Source: Methylotenera sp.
GTDB taxonomy: Bacteria > Pseudomonadota > Gammaproteobacteria > Burkholderiales > Methylophilaceae
DNA: 64,000 nt
Direction of reading: 5' to 3'
Assembly (NCBI RefSeq): GCF_029945535.1
Contig: NZ_JAQSCU010000010.1
Coordinates: 195,290-259,289, forward strand
The translations under genes and the position numbers were made by a program. This document shows, piece after piece, positions 1-10,423 of this stretch; position 1 is the stretch's first letter; every line of letters starts with the position of its first letter. The notes under the pieces are model-generated. The model was not told where the DNA came from. It searched no databases and saw only the letters and a list, made by a program, of their open reading frames with translations.

Positions 1-96
1 ATTTTGCTATGATTGATGTTGTGCCACAAGGTTTAATTTTCAAGTATTTTTTTACTCATCACTATTCTTTAAGCCTAACTTTTAAGTATTGCGTTC

Positions 97-996
97 ATGC
101 CACTCATTTTTGATCTACATTCCCACACCACCGTCTCAGATGGCATGTTAAGCCCTGTTGAGCTGGTTGCGTATGCGGCAAAGCAGGGCGTTGATGTATT
201 GGCCTTAACTGACCATGATGATACAGGTGGTTTGGCAGTTGCGGCAGAAGAGGCTAAACGCTGGGGTGTACATTTTATCAATGGTGTAGAAATTTCAGTC
301 ACTTGGAAAAAGCGTACGATTCATATCGTTGGCTTGAAAATCAATCCTGAGTATCCTGCCTTGAAAGCAGGCTTGGCAGCACTTCGCGCAGGACGCCATA
401 CGCGTGCGGAGGGCATGGCGGCCGGCTTAGATAAAGTTGGCATCATGGGCAGCCTAGAAGGCGCCTATCAGTATGTGAACGATGGCATTATAGGCCGCAT
501 ACATTTTGCAAGATTTTTAGTCGAAAACGGAGTTTCAAAAGACAATAAGTCCGTATTTAAGAAATATTTGGTCAAAGGTAAGCCCGGTTATTTTGAACAT
601 CAGTGGGCGAGTTTAGAAGAAGCAATTGGTTGGATTGTCGGTAGCGGCGGCGTTGCGGTGTTAGCGCACCCAGGTCGGTATGATTTAGGCCGTACTAATA
701 TGTTGCTGTTGTTAGAAGAGTTTCGCGCGTTAGGCGGTACGGCGATTGAAGTGGTGACAGGCAGCCATACAGGTGCGCATTATGTCGAATTTGCAAAGTA
801 TGCGCAGATGTTTAGCTTGAAATCCTCAGTGGGGACGGATTATCACGGCAAGGGTGTGAGCTTTATGGAAATGGGGCGCTTGCCAGCGCTACCAAATAAT
901 TGCGTACCCATTTGGCAAGATTGGCCAGAGGCTTTGTTGACGAGTACGAATATCACGAAAAGCAATACTACTGAAACTGCTGCAGAGCTCATTTGA
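97..996 (+). CDS. PHP-domain metal-dependent phosphoesterase (YciV/RNase AM-like)
   Basis: ORF 299 aa; N-terminal FDLHSHTTVSDG and LALTDHDDTGG motifs typical of PHP phosphoesterases. Confidence 0.9.
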   Translation: MPLIFDLHSHTTVSDGMLSPVELVAYAAKQGVDVLALTDHDDTGGLAVAAEEAKRWGVHFINGVEISVTWKKRTIHIVGLKINPEYPALKAGLAALRAGRHTRAEGMAAGLDKVGIMGSLEGAYQYVNDGIIGRIHFARFLVENGVSKDNKSVFKKYLVKGKPGYFEHQWASLEEAIGWIVGSGGVAVLAHPGRYDLGRTNMLLLLEEFRALGGTAIEVVTGSHTGAHYVEFAKYAQMFSLKSSVGTDYHGKGVSFMEMGRLPALPNNCVPIWQDWPEALLTSTNITKSNTTETAAELI

Positions 997-1015
997 AAGC
1001 AACATCCACAATATC

Positions 1016-1642
1016 ATGTCCCAACTGTTCAACATTAATTTAGAGAATCCGCAGCATCGCCTGATTGTTCATACGGCTGAAATTCTGCGCGATGGCGGTG
1101 TGATTGCGTATCCAACAGACTCTGGCTACGCATTGGGCTGCATGCTTGGGCATGGAGATGCGCAAACGCGCATACGTCAGATTCGCGGTGTGGATGACAA
1201 GCATCTTTTTACACTGCTTTGCCGTAATTTAAGTGAGTTAGGCAATTACGCGGTTGTGAGTAATAGTCAGTTTCGTCTGCTAAAAGCTAATACGCCCGGC
1301 GCTTATACCTTTATCTTAAACGCGACGCGTGAAGTGCCACGTAAGCTGCAGCATCCAAAACGGAATACAGTAGGATTACGCGTGCCAGATCACGCCGTTG
1401 TTCAAGCGATATTAGAAGAGATCGATGCACCTTTGCTCAGTATGACGCTTTATATTCCAGACGAAGACTCAGTGCTTAGTGAAGCGTGGGAAATTCGCGA
1501 TAAATTGGAACATGTCGTCGATTTAGTCATTGATGTAGGGCATTGTGTGGCAGGTGCAACTTCTGTGATTAACTTGACGGGTGATGCGCCAGAGTTAATC
1601 CGTGAGGGACTAGGCGATTTGACGCCTTTTGGTTTGAGTTAG
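1016..1642 (+). CDS. Sua5/YciO/YrdC/YwlC family protein (YciO-like threonylcarbamoyl-AMP synthase family)
   Basis: ORF 208 aa; IAYPTDSGYALGC motif and YrdC-like length. Confidence 0.88.
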   Translation: MSQLFNINLENPQHRLIVHTAEILRDGGVIAYPTDSGYALGCMLGHGDAQTRIRQIRGVDDKHLFTLLCRNLSELGNYAVVSNSQFRLLKANTPGAYTFILNATREVPRKLQHPKRNTVGLRVPDHAVVQAILEEIDAPLLSMTLYIPDEDSVLSEAWEIRDKLEHVVDLVIDVGHCVAGATSVINLTGDAPELIREGLGDLTPFGLS

Positions 1643-1670
1643 ATTAAATTTATTTGAAAAAGAGTAGGTA

Positions 1671-2309
1671 ATGGAATTATCCCTAATACAAAAAATAGTT
1701 ATTTATGCACCGCCTATCATATTCGCCATCACTGTGCATGAAGCGGCGCACGGTTACGCGGCTAAGCACTTTGGCGATATGACGGCTTACAAGGCGGGCC
1801 GCATCACTTTAAACCCCTTAAAGCACATTGACTTGTTCGGCACGATTTTATTGCCAGCAATGACCATACTTTTAGGCGGCATTCTCTTTGGCTGGGCAAA
1901 GCCTGTGCCTGTAGATTTTAGCCGTCTACGGAACCCTAAAAAAGACATGTTATGGGTCGCTGCGGCTGGGCCTGCATCTAATTTTATAATGGCAATATTC
2001 TGGGTATTCGTGATTAAGTTTGCTATGGGCGCACCAGAAGCAATTTCGCTTCCGTTGGTTGAAATGGCTAAAGCAGGTATCAGTATTAATATTGTTTTGA
2101 TGGTATTAAATCTACTGCCATTGCCACCTTTAGATGGTGGACGCATCGCGGTAAGCTTGCTACCTATGCCTTACGCGATTAAGTTTGCACAAATTGAACG
2201 TTTTGGCTTCTTAATTTTAATTGCGCTGATGTTCTCAGGCATACTCAATAAAATTTTAGATCCACTCATAAATGCGGTTTACGCGCTAATAATTAGCTTA
2301 TTTGGCTAA
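1671..2309 (+). CDS. Site-2 protease family (M50) membrane metalloprotease
   Basis: HEAAHG (HExxH) motif and LLPLPPLDGG motif, multiple TM segments. Confidence 0.9.
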   Translation: MELSLIQKIVIYAPPIIFAITVHEAAHGYAAKHFGDMTAYKAGRITLNPLKHIDLFGTILLPAMTILLGGILFGWAKPVPVDFSRLRNPKKDMLWVAAAGPASNFIMAIFWVFVIKFAMGAPEAISLPLVEMAKAGISINIVLMVLNLLPLPPLDGGRIAVSLLPMPYAIKFAQIERFGFLILIALMFSGILNKILDPLINAVYALIISLFG

Positions 2310-2370
2310 GCTTGTTTGTATAATAACGGCTAATTCTAACTCTAGTATTTATTTTAAGGTTTTATCGCAC

Positions 2371-3573
2371 ATGGCAATCGAACGCGTTTTATCAGGTATG
2401 CGCCCAACGGGTAATTTGCATTTAGGGCATTACAACGGCGTACTTAAAAATTGGATTAAACTACAGCACGAGCATGAATGCTTGTTTTTTGTAGCTGATT
2501 GGCACGCATTGACAACGCATTACGATACGCCCGAGATAATCGAAGAAAGCGTGTGGGAAATGGTGATTGATTGGTTGGCTGCGGGCGTAGACCCTGCCAA
2601 CGCTACGATTTTTATACAATCCCGTGTGCCAGAGCATGCTGAATTACATACCTTGTTAAGCATGATTACGCCATTAAGTTGGTTGGAACGTGTGCCGACT
2701 TACAAAGATCAGCAAGAAAAACTTTCAAGTAAAGACTTATCTACCTATGGTTTCTTAGGCTATCCACTACTACAAAGTGCTGATATTTTGATTTATAAAG
2801 CGACTCAAGTACCTGTAGGCGAAGATCAGATTCCTCACATTGAATTCACGCGTGAAATCGCACGCCGCTTTAATCACATTTACGGTAAAGAAAAAGGGTT
2901 TGAAGAAAAAGCCGAAGCCGCAATCAAAAAACTAGGCAGTAAACGCAGTGCTTTGTATGAAGAAATGCGTAATGCCTATCAACAAAGCGGTGATGAAGAA
3001 GCTTTGGATGCTGCTCGCTCATTGATTGAAGAGCAACAAGGCATGAGCATGGGCGATAAAGAGCGCCTGTTGGGCTACTTAGAAGGCGGCGGTAAGATGA
3101 TTCTGCTTGAGCCTGAATACAAACTCACGCCAGCTTCAAAAATGCCAGGTCTAGACGGGCAAAAAATGTCTAAGTCTTACAACAACACCATCTCATTGCG
3201 TGAGCCAGCGGATGCGGTCGCGAAAAAAATCAAAACCATGCCAACAGACCCAGCGCGAGTACGCCGCACAGACCCGGGTGACCCAGCAAAATGTCCAGTT
3301 TGGCAGTTACACGAGATTTATTCAAATACAGCGACCCAAGAATGGGTACAAGCAGGCTGTAAAAGCGCAGGTATTGGCTGTATAGAATGTAAAGGCCCTG
3401 TGATTGAAAGCGTGCTAGCCGAGTTAAAACCAATTCAAGAACGCGCTGCGCAATATGCTGAAGATCCTACTTTAGTGAAGAATATCGTCGCAGAAGGCTG
3501 TGAAAAAGCCCGTAAACTGGCGCGTGAAACCATGCGTGATGTACGCGATGCGATGGGCTTGAATTACTCTTAG
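2371..3573 (+). CDS. trpS: Tryptophanyl-tRNA synthetase
   Basis: MAIERVLSGMRPTGNLHLGHYNG and KMSKS-type motif (GQKMSKSYNN); start chosen at the internal ATG of the 2302 ORF. Confidence 0.93.
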   Translation: MAIERVLSGMRPTGNLHLGHYNGVLKNWIKLQHEHECLFFVADWHALTTHYDTPEIIEESVWEMVIDWLAAGVDPANATIFIQSRVPEHAELHTLLSMITPLSWLERVPTYKDQQEKLSSKDLSTYGFLGYPLLQSADILIYKATQVPVGEDQIPHIEFTREIARRFNHIYGKEKGFEEKAEAAIKKLGSKRSALYEEMRNAYQQSGDEEALDAARSLIEEQQGMSMGDKERLLGYLEGGGKMILLEPEYKLTPASKMPGLDGQKMSKSYNNTISLREPADAVAKKIKTMPTDPARVRRTDPGDPAKCPVWQLHEIYSNTATQEWVQAGCKSAGIGCIECKGPVIESVLAELKPIQERAAQYAEDPTLVKNIVAEGCEKARKLARETMRDVRDAMGLNYS

Positions 3574-3599
3574 TCAACACATAATTTATTGGGGCTTTG

Positions 3600-3932
3600 A
3601 TGAGTCATTGGTTAGCGCTTGCAATCGCAATAATTGCAGAAGTGATAGGAACTACGGCACTCAAAGCCTCAAACGAGTTTACTCGGCTGATACCGTCATT
3701 AATTGTAGTGGTGGGTTATGGTACAGCATTTTATTTCATGTCAATCAGCATGCGTGTACTGCCTGTTGGCATTATGTATGCCATTTGGTCTGGCATGGGG
3801 ATTGTACTGATTTCAGTGTTGGGATGGTTAGTCTTTAGGCAAACCTTAGATATGCCAGCAATCATAGGCTTAGCTTTCATTATTGCGGGTGTCATTATCA
3901 TTAACGTGTTTTCGAAAACTGTGGGGCACTGA
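3600..3932 (+). CDS. SMR-family multidrug/quaternary ammonium efflux protein (EmrE-like)
   Basis: 110 aa, four TM segments, AEVIGTTALK and GIMYAIWSGMGIV motifs. Confidence 0.88.
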   Translation: MSHWLALAIAIIAEVIGTTALKASNEFTRLIPSLIVVVGYGTAFYFMSISMRVLPVGIMYAIWSGMGIVLISVLGWLVFRQTLDMPAIIGLAFIIAGVIIINVFSKTVGH

Positions 3933-3939
3933 ACCTTAT

Positions 3940-4725
3940 ATGCAAACTCAGCTCACTTTAGATGCGCGCATTCACGGTGAAGCTTTTACCCAAGTTCCTC
4001 ATGACCTCTATATTCCACCAGATGCACTAGAGGTTTATTTAGATGCCTTTGAGGGCCCACTCGATTTACTCCTGTATTTAATCCGTAAGCATAATCTTGA
4101 TATTTTAGATATTCCAATGGCCGATTTAACACGTCAGTATATGGAGTATGTAGAAAAAATGAAGGCAATCAAGTTGGAGTTAGCAGGGGATTACTTGCTG
4201 ATGTCAGCGATGTTGATTGAGATTAAATCACGCATGTTGTTACCTAAACCTGCCGAGATTGAGTCTGAAGATGACCCTAGAGCTGAATTGGTGCGCCGCT
4301 TAATGGAATATGAGGCGATTAAGCTCGCTGCGCAGCGTCTTGATGAAATGCCGAAGGTGGGTGAGGATATTATTGTAGCCAGTGCTTATTATCAGCACAT
4401 AGGTGATGTGAAACCACCTGAAGTAAGTTTAGATGATTTAACCGAAGCTTGGCGCAATGTGTTGAAGCGCGCTAGCCATTTTAAGCATCACAAGGTTGGC
4501 AAGGCGGAGCTTTCTGTTCGCGAACACATGAGCATTATCTTACGTCGTTTAAAAGCGGATAATTTTTTAGAATTCTCTCAGCTATTTGATGTAGCGAAAG
4601 ATGGCATTCCAAAATTAGTAGTGTGTTTTTTAGCCATTTTAGAATTAGCGCGTGAAGGTTTGCTGCGCATGACACAACAAGCGCCATTCTCGCCAATTTA
4701 CGTACAATTAAATTCTCGCGAATAA
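3940..4725 (+). CDS. scpA: Segregation and condensation protein A
   Basis: FEGPLDLLLYLIRKHNLDILDIP motif; followed by scpB. Confidence 0.92.
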   Translation: MQTQLTLDARIHGEAFTQVPHDLYIPPDALEVYLDAFEGPLDLLLYLIRKHNLDILDIPMADLTRQYMEYVEKMKAIKLELAGDYLLMSAMLIEIKSRMLLPKPAEIESEDDPRAELVRRLMEYEAIKLAAQRLDEMPKVGEDIIVASAYYQHIGDVKPPEVSLDDLTEAWRNVLKRASHFKHHKVGKAELSVREHMSIILRRLKADNFLEFSQLFDVAKDGIPKLVVCFLAILELAREGLLRMTQQAPFSPIYVQLNSRE

Positions 4726-5286
4726 TTGAATGCTATGAACGAACCCGAAAACATTACGCAGAAGAAACAGGTGTTAGAAGTGGCCTTGCTAACTTCAACG
4801 CAGCCGCTAAGTTTAGATGATATGCAAAAGTTGTTTGCAGACCGTATGGAGCGTGCCACATTGCGTATGCTGCTGGATGAACTCAAGCAAGATTGGGATG
4901 CGCGCACGATGGAGTTAGTGCAGGTGGCAACAGGTTATCGCTTTCAAGCGCGAGCCGAATATGCCCCTTTTTTAGCGCGACTGAACCCAGAAAAACAATC
5001 AAAATACTCACGCGCAGTAATGGAAACATTGGCGATTATTGCTTATAGACAGCCTGTAACACGTGGCGACATTGAAGAGATTCGCGGCGTGGCCGTGAAC
5101 CCCAATCTGATGCGCCAGTTACAAGAGCGTGATTGGGTGGATGTAGTAGGGCAGCGCGAAGTTCCTGGTCGACCTTCATTGTACGCAACGACTAAGCATT
5201 TTTTAGATGATCTTAACCTAAAGTCTCTGGCTGAGTTGCCCGCAATGGAAGATTTCGTAAAAACTGAAACGCAGCTGGATTTATAA
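4726..5286 (+). CDS. scpB: Segregation and condensation protein B
   Basis: LAIIAYRQPVTRGDIEEIRGV motif; directly downstream of scpA. Confidence 0.92.
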   Translation: MNAMNEPENITQKKQVLEVALLTSTQPLSLDDMQKLFADRMERATLRMLLDELKQDWDARTMELVQVATGYRFQARAEYAPFLARLNPEKQSKYSRAVMETLAIIAYRQPVTRGDIEEIRGVAVNPNLMRQLQERDWVDVVGQREVPGRPSLYATTKHFLDDLNLKSLAELPAMEDFVKTETQLDL

Positions 5287-5407
5287 AAGGCTTTTAGACT
5301 GAATTTTCTAGCTATTTTAAAATTGATTTTTAATCTAGCCGATTTAATCTGAGGCGATTTCCACTATCTGCGGTAAAATGCGCTTTTGCAATCAATAGTT
5401 TATCAAT

Positions 5408-6532
5408 ATGGCACGTCCTTTTAAAACACAACGCGACCCGCAGGCGACTCCTCGTCGTCCTACCACTAATTTTACTAAATTAGACACAGACCCTAACGCG
5501 CCGCCAGAACCTACGCAACGCTTACATAAGTTATTAGCGCTGGCTGGCTTAGGCTCACGCCGCGATATGGAAACGCTAATTGCTAGCGGTCGCGTTACTG
5601 TGAATGGTGCGCCAGCAACACAAGGTCAAGGTGTGACGCAATTTGATACGGTGCGCTTAGATAGCCGCCCAGTTAAACTGCCATTTATAGCTGAATTGCC
5701 GCAAGTATTGATTTACCATAAACCTGAAGGTGAAATTGTTAGTCAAGATGACCCTGAAGGCCGTGCGAGCGTGTTTGATAAATTGCCAAAAGTGAAAAAT
5801 GGTAAATGGATTGCCATCGGCCGTTTAGATATGAATACCAGCGGCTTGCTGATATTTACTACTTCTGGCGAATTGGCAAATCGTTTTATGCACCCGCGCT
5901 ATGAAGTTGAGCGTGAATATGCCGTGCGTATTTTTGGTGAGTTGACCGAAGGCCAAATGACGCAATTGAAAGAAGGTATTGAGCTAGAAGATGGCCCAGC
6001 GAACTTTGATAGCATTACTGCACAAGGTGGCGAGGGTGCAAATCATTGGTACCAAGTCATTTTGCGCGAAGGTCGTAATCGTGAAGTGCGCCGTTTGTTT
6101 GAGGCATTTCAGTTGCCAGTGAGCCGCTTGATGCGCGTACGCTTTGGTCCAGTTAACTTACCGCCTCGCGTTAAACGTGGCTCCATGTTAAAGCTTGAAC
6201 AAAAAGAAGTGGTTGGCTTACTAGAATGGGCAGATTTGCCAGTACCAAGCGCACCGTTAAGACAACTCACACAACGTGAAAAGCTGAAAGCCACAACCGT
6301 GTTTATGCCTAAAGTGCGTAAACAACGTATTAGCGCGTTAGATCGAGTGCCACGTACAGATGGCGAACCTTATAGCAAAAAACCTAGTGTTGCGCGTAAA
6401 GAAGCACCGAAAAAGCCAGCACCTAGAAAAAGTGAGAACCGTAGAGTTAGACAGACCAGCGATTTACCTGCGTCAGATGCTCAAAAAGCAGGCATGCAAA
6501 AGAAAAGCGATAGAAATCGTGGTCGCGGTTAA
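5408..6532 (+). CDS. rluB: 23S rRNA pseudouridine synthase B
   Basis: S4 domain plus GRLDMNTSGLLIFT motif; basic low-complexity C-terminal tail. Confidence 0.9.
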   Translation: MARPFKTQRDPQATPRRPTTNFTKLDTDPNAPPEPTQRLHKLLALAGLGSRRDMETLIASGRVTVNGAPATQGQGVTQFDTVRLDSRPVKLPFIAELPQVLIYHKPEGEIVSQDDPEGRASVFDKLPKVKNGKWIAIGRLDMNTSGLLIFTTSGELANRFMHPRYEVEREYAVRIFGELTEGQMTQLKEGIELEDGPANFDSITAQGGEGANHWYQVILREGRNREVRRLFEAFQLPVSRLMRVRFGPVNLPPRVKRGSMLKLEQKEVVGLLEWADLPVPSAPLRQLTQREKLKATTVFMPKVRKQRISALDRVPRTDGEPYSKKPSVARKEAPKKPAPRKSENRRVRQTSDLPASDAQKAGMQKKSDRNRGRG

Positions 6533-6562
6533 TTAGAGTTAAATCTCACATTCGCACATGTT

Positions 6563-6601
6563 AAAAGGGGTGATTCTAAAGTTTAGAATCACCCCTTTTT
6601 T
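6563..6601. terminator. Bidirectional intrinsic terminator between rluB and a converging methyltransferase gene
   Basis: aaaaggggtgattctaaa-g-tttagaatcacccctttttt, near-perfect stem with A/T tracts on both sides. Confidence 0.88.
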
Positions 6602-6644
6602 ATACCAATCTAGTTTTATACTAACCTAGATTTAAGCCCTAGGT

Positions 6645-7823
6645 TTAAGCTTTAGCTAAGCGCCACAAAGAGGTTACTTCAGCTTTGCGAGCTATATGTA
6701 AAGGGTCGGTAGCATCAAGTGTCTTGCCATGTCTTGCTTTAGTATCAGTTCTTTCGATGACTTTTAAGCCAGCTTCGTCAATCCAGCCTAGCAATTCTTC
6801 GCGTGTTCTTAGGCCTAAAAGTTCAGCAAAGTTAGAAAGAATCAACCAACCTTCACCATTGGTATTTAAGTGCGCATTCAAGCCATTTAAAAAGCCTTTA
6901 AGCATTTTACTTTTTTCATCATAAATTGCAGACTCTAGCGCCGAACTTGGATGCGCAGGTAACCATGGTGGGTTGCAGACGATTAAATCTGCTTTGCCAT
7001 GTTCGGCGCTTGGGAATAAATTCGCTTCTACCAATTTCACATTATTTTTTAAGCCCAGTAGATTGACGTTTTTCAATGCGCAATCCAAAGCGCGGTGTGA
7101 GTTGTCTGTGGCAATGATATTAGTAATACCGCGATTGGCTAAAATAGCCGCTAACACGCCAGTACCCGTACCAATGTCAAAAGCCAAGTTGCATGGAATT
7201 GGTAACGGTGTGACATCAACTAAATCTAAATATTCGCCGCGAATTGGTGAAAACACGCCGTAGCTTGGGAATATTTTATTGTTGATGACTGGGATATCGA
7301 CCCCATTTTTGCTCCACTCATAAGCGCCAACTAAGCCCAAAATCTCACGTAAAGAGACTACGATTGAATATGTACTTTTGCCATAAGCATGCTCACAAGC
7401 GGCTTTTACGTCAGGTGCACGACGTAAGCTGATGTTATAACCAACGTTTAACTCAATGACTAACATGCCTAAGATACGCGCTTTTTGCGACTGCGCTTGG
7501 CGATGCAAATGAAATGCTTCCAGCATGGTTTCTGCTGGTTTTTTCGGTTTTTTACCTGGGCGATCTATGCGGCGTGAAAGTGCTTGCAACAGCATTTTGG
7601 CATTTTGAAAATCACCGCGCCAAAGTAAGGCTGTGCCTTCGCAACAAAGCTTGTAAGCATCGTCGGCTTTGGTGGTGTCGTCAGCAATTTGAACGCGTTT
7701 AGGCACTGGCGCGGCATTTTCAGAGTGCCAAGTACCAGTTTTAGTTTTGTTGGCTTCTTGCCAGCTAATGGTGTTGTTAACGGCTGGACTGTCAATGGTT
7801 GGCTTGGTTGTTTGTGTGTTCAA
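6645..7823 (-). CDS. Class I SAM-dependent methyltransferase
   Basis: FDIGTGTGVLAAILA and LIVCNPPWLP motifs. Confidence 0.82.
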   Translation of the reverse strand: MNTQTTKPTIDSPAVNNTISWQEANKTKTGTWHSENAAPVPKRVQIADDTTKADDAYKLCCEGTALLWRGDFQNAKMLLQALSRRIDRPGKKPKKPAETMLEAFHLHRQAQSQKARILGMLVIELNVGYNISLRRAPDVKAACEHAYGKSTYSIVVSLREILGLVGAYEWSKNGVDIPVINNKIFPSYGVFSPIRGEYLDLVDVTPLPIPCNLAFDIGTGTGVLAAILANRGITNIIATDNSHRALDCALKNVNLLGLKNNVKLVEANLFPSAEHGKADLIVCNPPWLPAHPSSALESAIYDEKSKMLKGFLNGLNAHLNTNGEGWLILSNFAELLGLRTREELLGWIDEAGLKVIERTDTKARHGKTLDATDPLHIARKAEVTSLWRLAKA

Positions 7824-7831
7824 AATAATGC

Positions 7832-8737
7832 CTATATAAGCTGTGACTTGGTGAGTAAAAATACAAATTCGTTACCTGACGAAACTTCTAGCCAGTTAAA
7901 TATAATGTTTGGGTATGCGGCTTCTAGCGCCTCACGATTGTGGCCGATTTCAACAATCAATATGCCGTCATCATTTAAGTAGTTTGCGGCTTCACGCAGA
8001 ATGGTGTGTGTGTGGTCTAAACCCGCATCACCGCTACCTAGCGCCAGTTGTGGCTCGTTCTGATATTCCTGTGGTAGTGCTGCCATGGATGGCGCATCTA
8101 CATAAGGAGGATTGCTGATGATGAGGTCGTACTTTTTGCCTTTGAGCGCCGTGAACATATCAGATTTAATTGCCGTGACTTGCTCTTGCAGGCTGTAGTT
8201 TGCAATATTGATATTGGCAACATCAATCGCATCCTGCGAAATATCAATCACATCAATTTCTGCATTAGGGAGCACGCTGGCGAGCAATATGCCTAAGCAA
8301 CCGCTGCCAGTACAGATGTCAGCAGCACTATCGACCATTTCAGGAAACTCAATCCATGAGCTTAAACCGTCAGCAAGTAGTTCCGCTATAAATGAGCGTG
8401 GAATCAATACGCGCTCATCTACGTAGAATTTCAAGCCTTGCAACCATGCTTCTTTTAAGAGGTAAGCCGTGGGTGTGTGTTTGGTAATACGTTGTTCGAT
8501 AAAGTGAGCTAATTTGATGCGTTCGTCAGCAGTGATACGTGCGTCTAGAAAGTTATTGAGCGTATCCATAGGCAGATGCAGGCCACTCATGATGAGCCAA
8601 ACAGCTTCATCGTAAGCATTATCAGTGCCGTGGCCGTAAAACACGTCAGAGGCTTCGAATTGGCTTACAGCGTAGCGTATCCAGTCGCGGATGGTAAATA
8701 GCTCACTAGTAGCTGAAATTTGTGTATTGTTTGCCAT
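7832..8737 (-). CDS. prmB: Ribosomal protein L3 N5-glutamine methyltransferase
   Basis: DICTGSGCLGILLA and LIISNPPYVDA (NPPY) motifs; PrmB-like N-terminal domain. Confidence 0.88.
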   Translation of the reverse strand: MANNTQISATSELFTIRDWIRYAVSQFEASDVFYGHGTDNAYDEAVWLIMSGLHLPMDTLNNFLDARITADERIKLAHFIEQRITKHTPTAYLLKEAWLQGLKFYVDERVLIPRSFIAELLADGLSSWIEFPEMVDSAADICTGSGCLGILLASVLPNAEIDVIDISQDAIDVANINIANYSLQEQVTAIKSDMFTALKGKKYDLIISNPPYVDAPSMAALPQEYQNEPQLALGSGDAGLDHTHTILREAANYLNDDGILIVEIGHNREALEAAYPNIIFNWLEVSSGNEFVFLLTKSQLI

Positions 8738-8745
8738 GACGTTCT

Positions 8746-10244
<1,499 letters not shown>

Positions 10245-10423
10245 AGATATAGTGTTTAAAATAAACGTTTTATATTAAAAACGCATTTTACAGCAATACG
10301 CCAGAGAAATAACCCAAAGTGCTGAGATTGTGCTGATAAGTTGGCAAAATCTAGCTGCACAGGCTTGAATTTCGCATTTAAATATAGTGTCGAATGCTAA
10401 TATCAAGCCTGCTCTATGAGGTG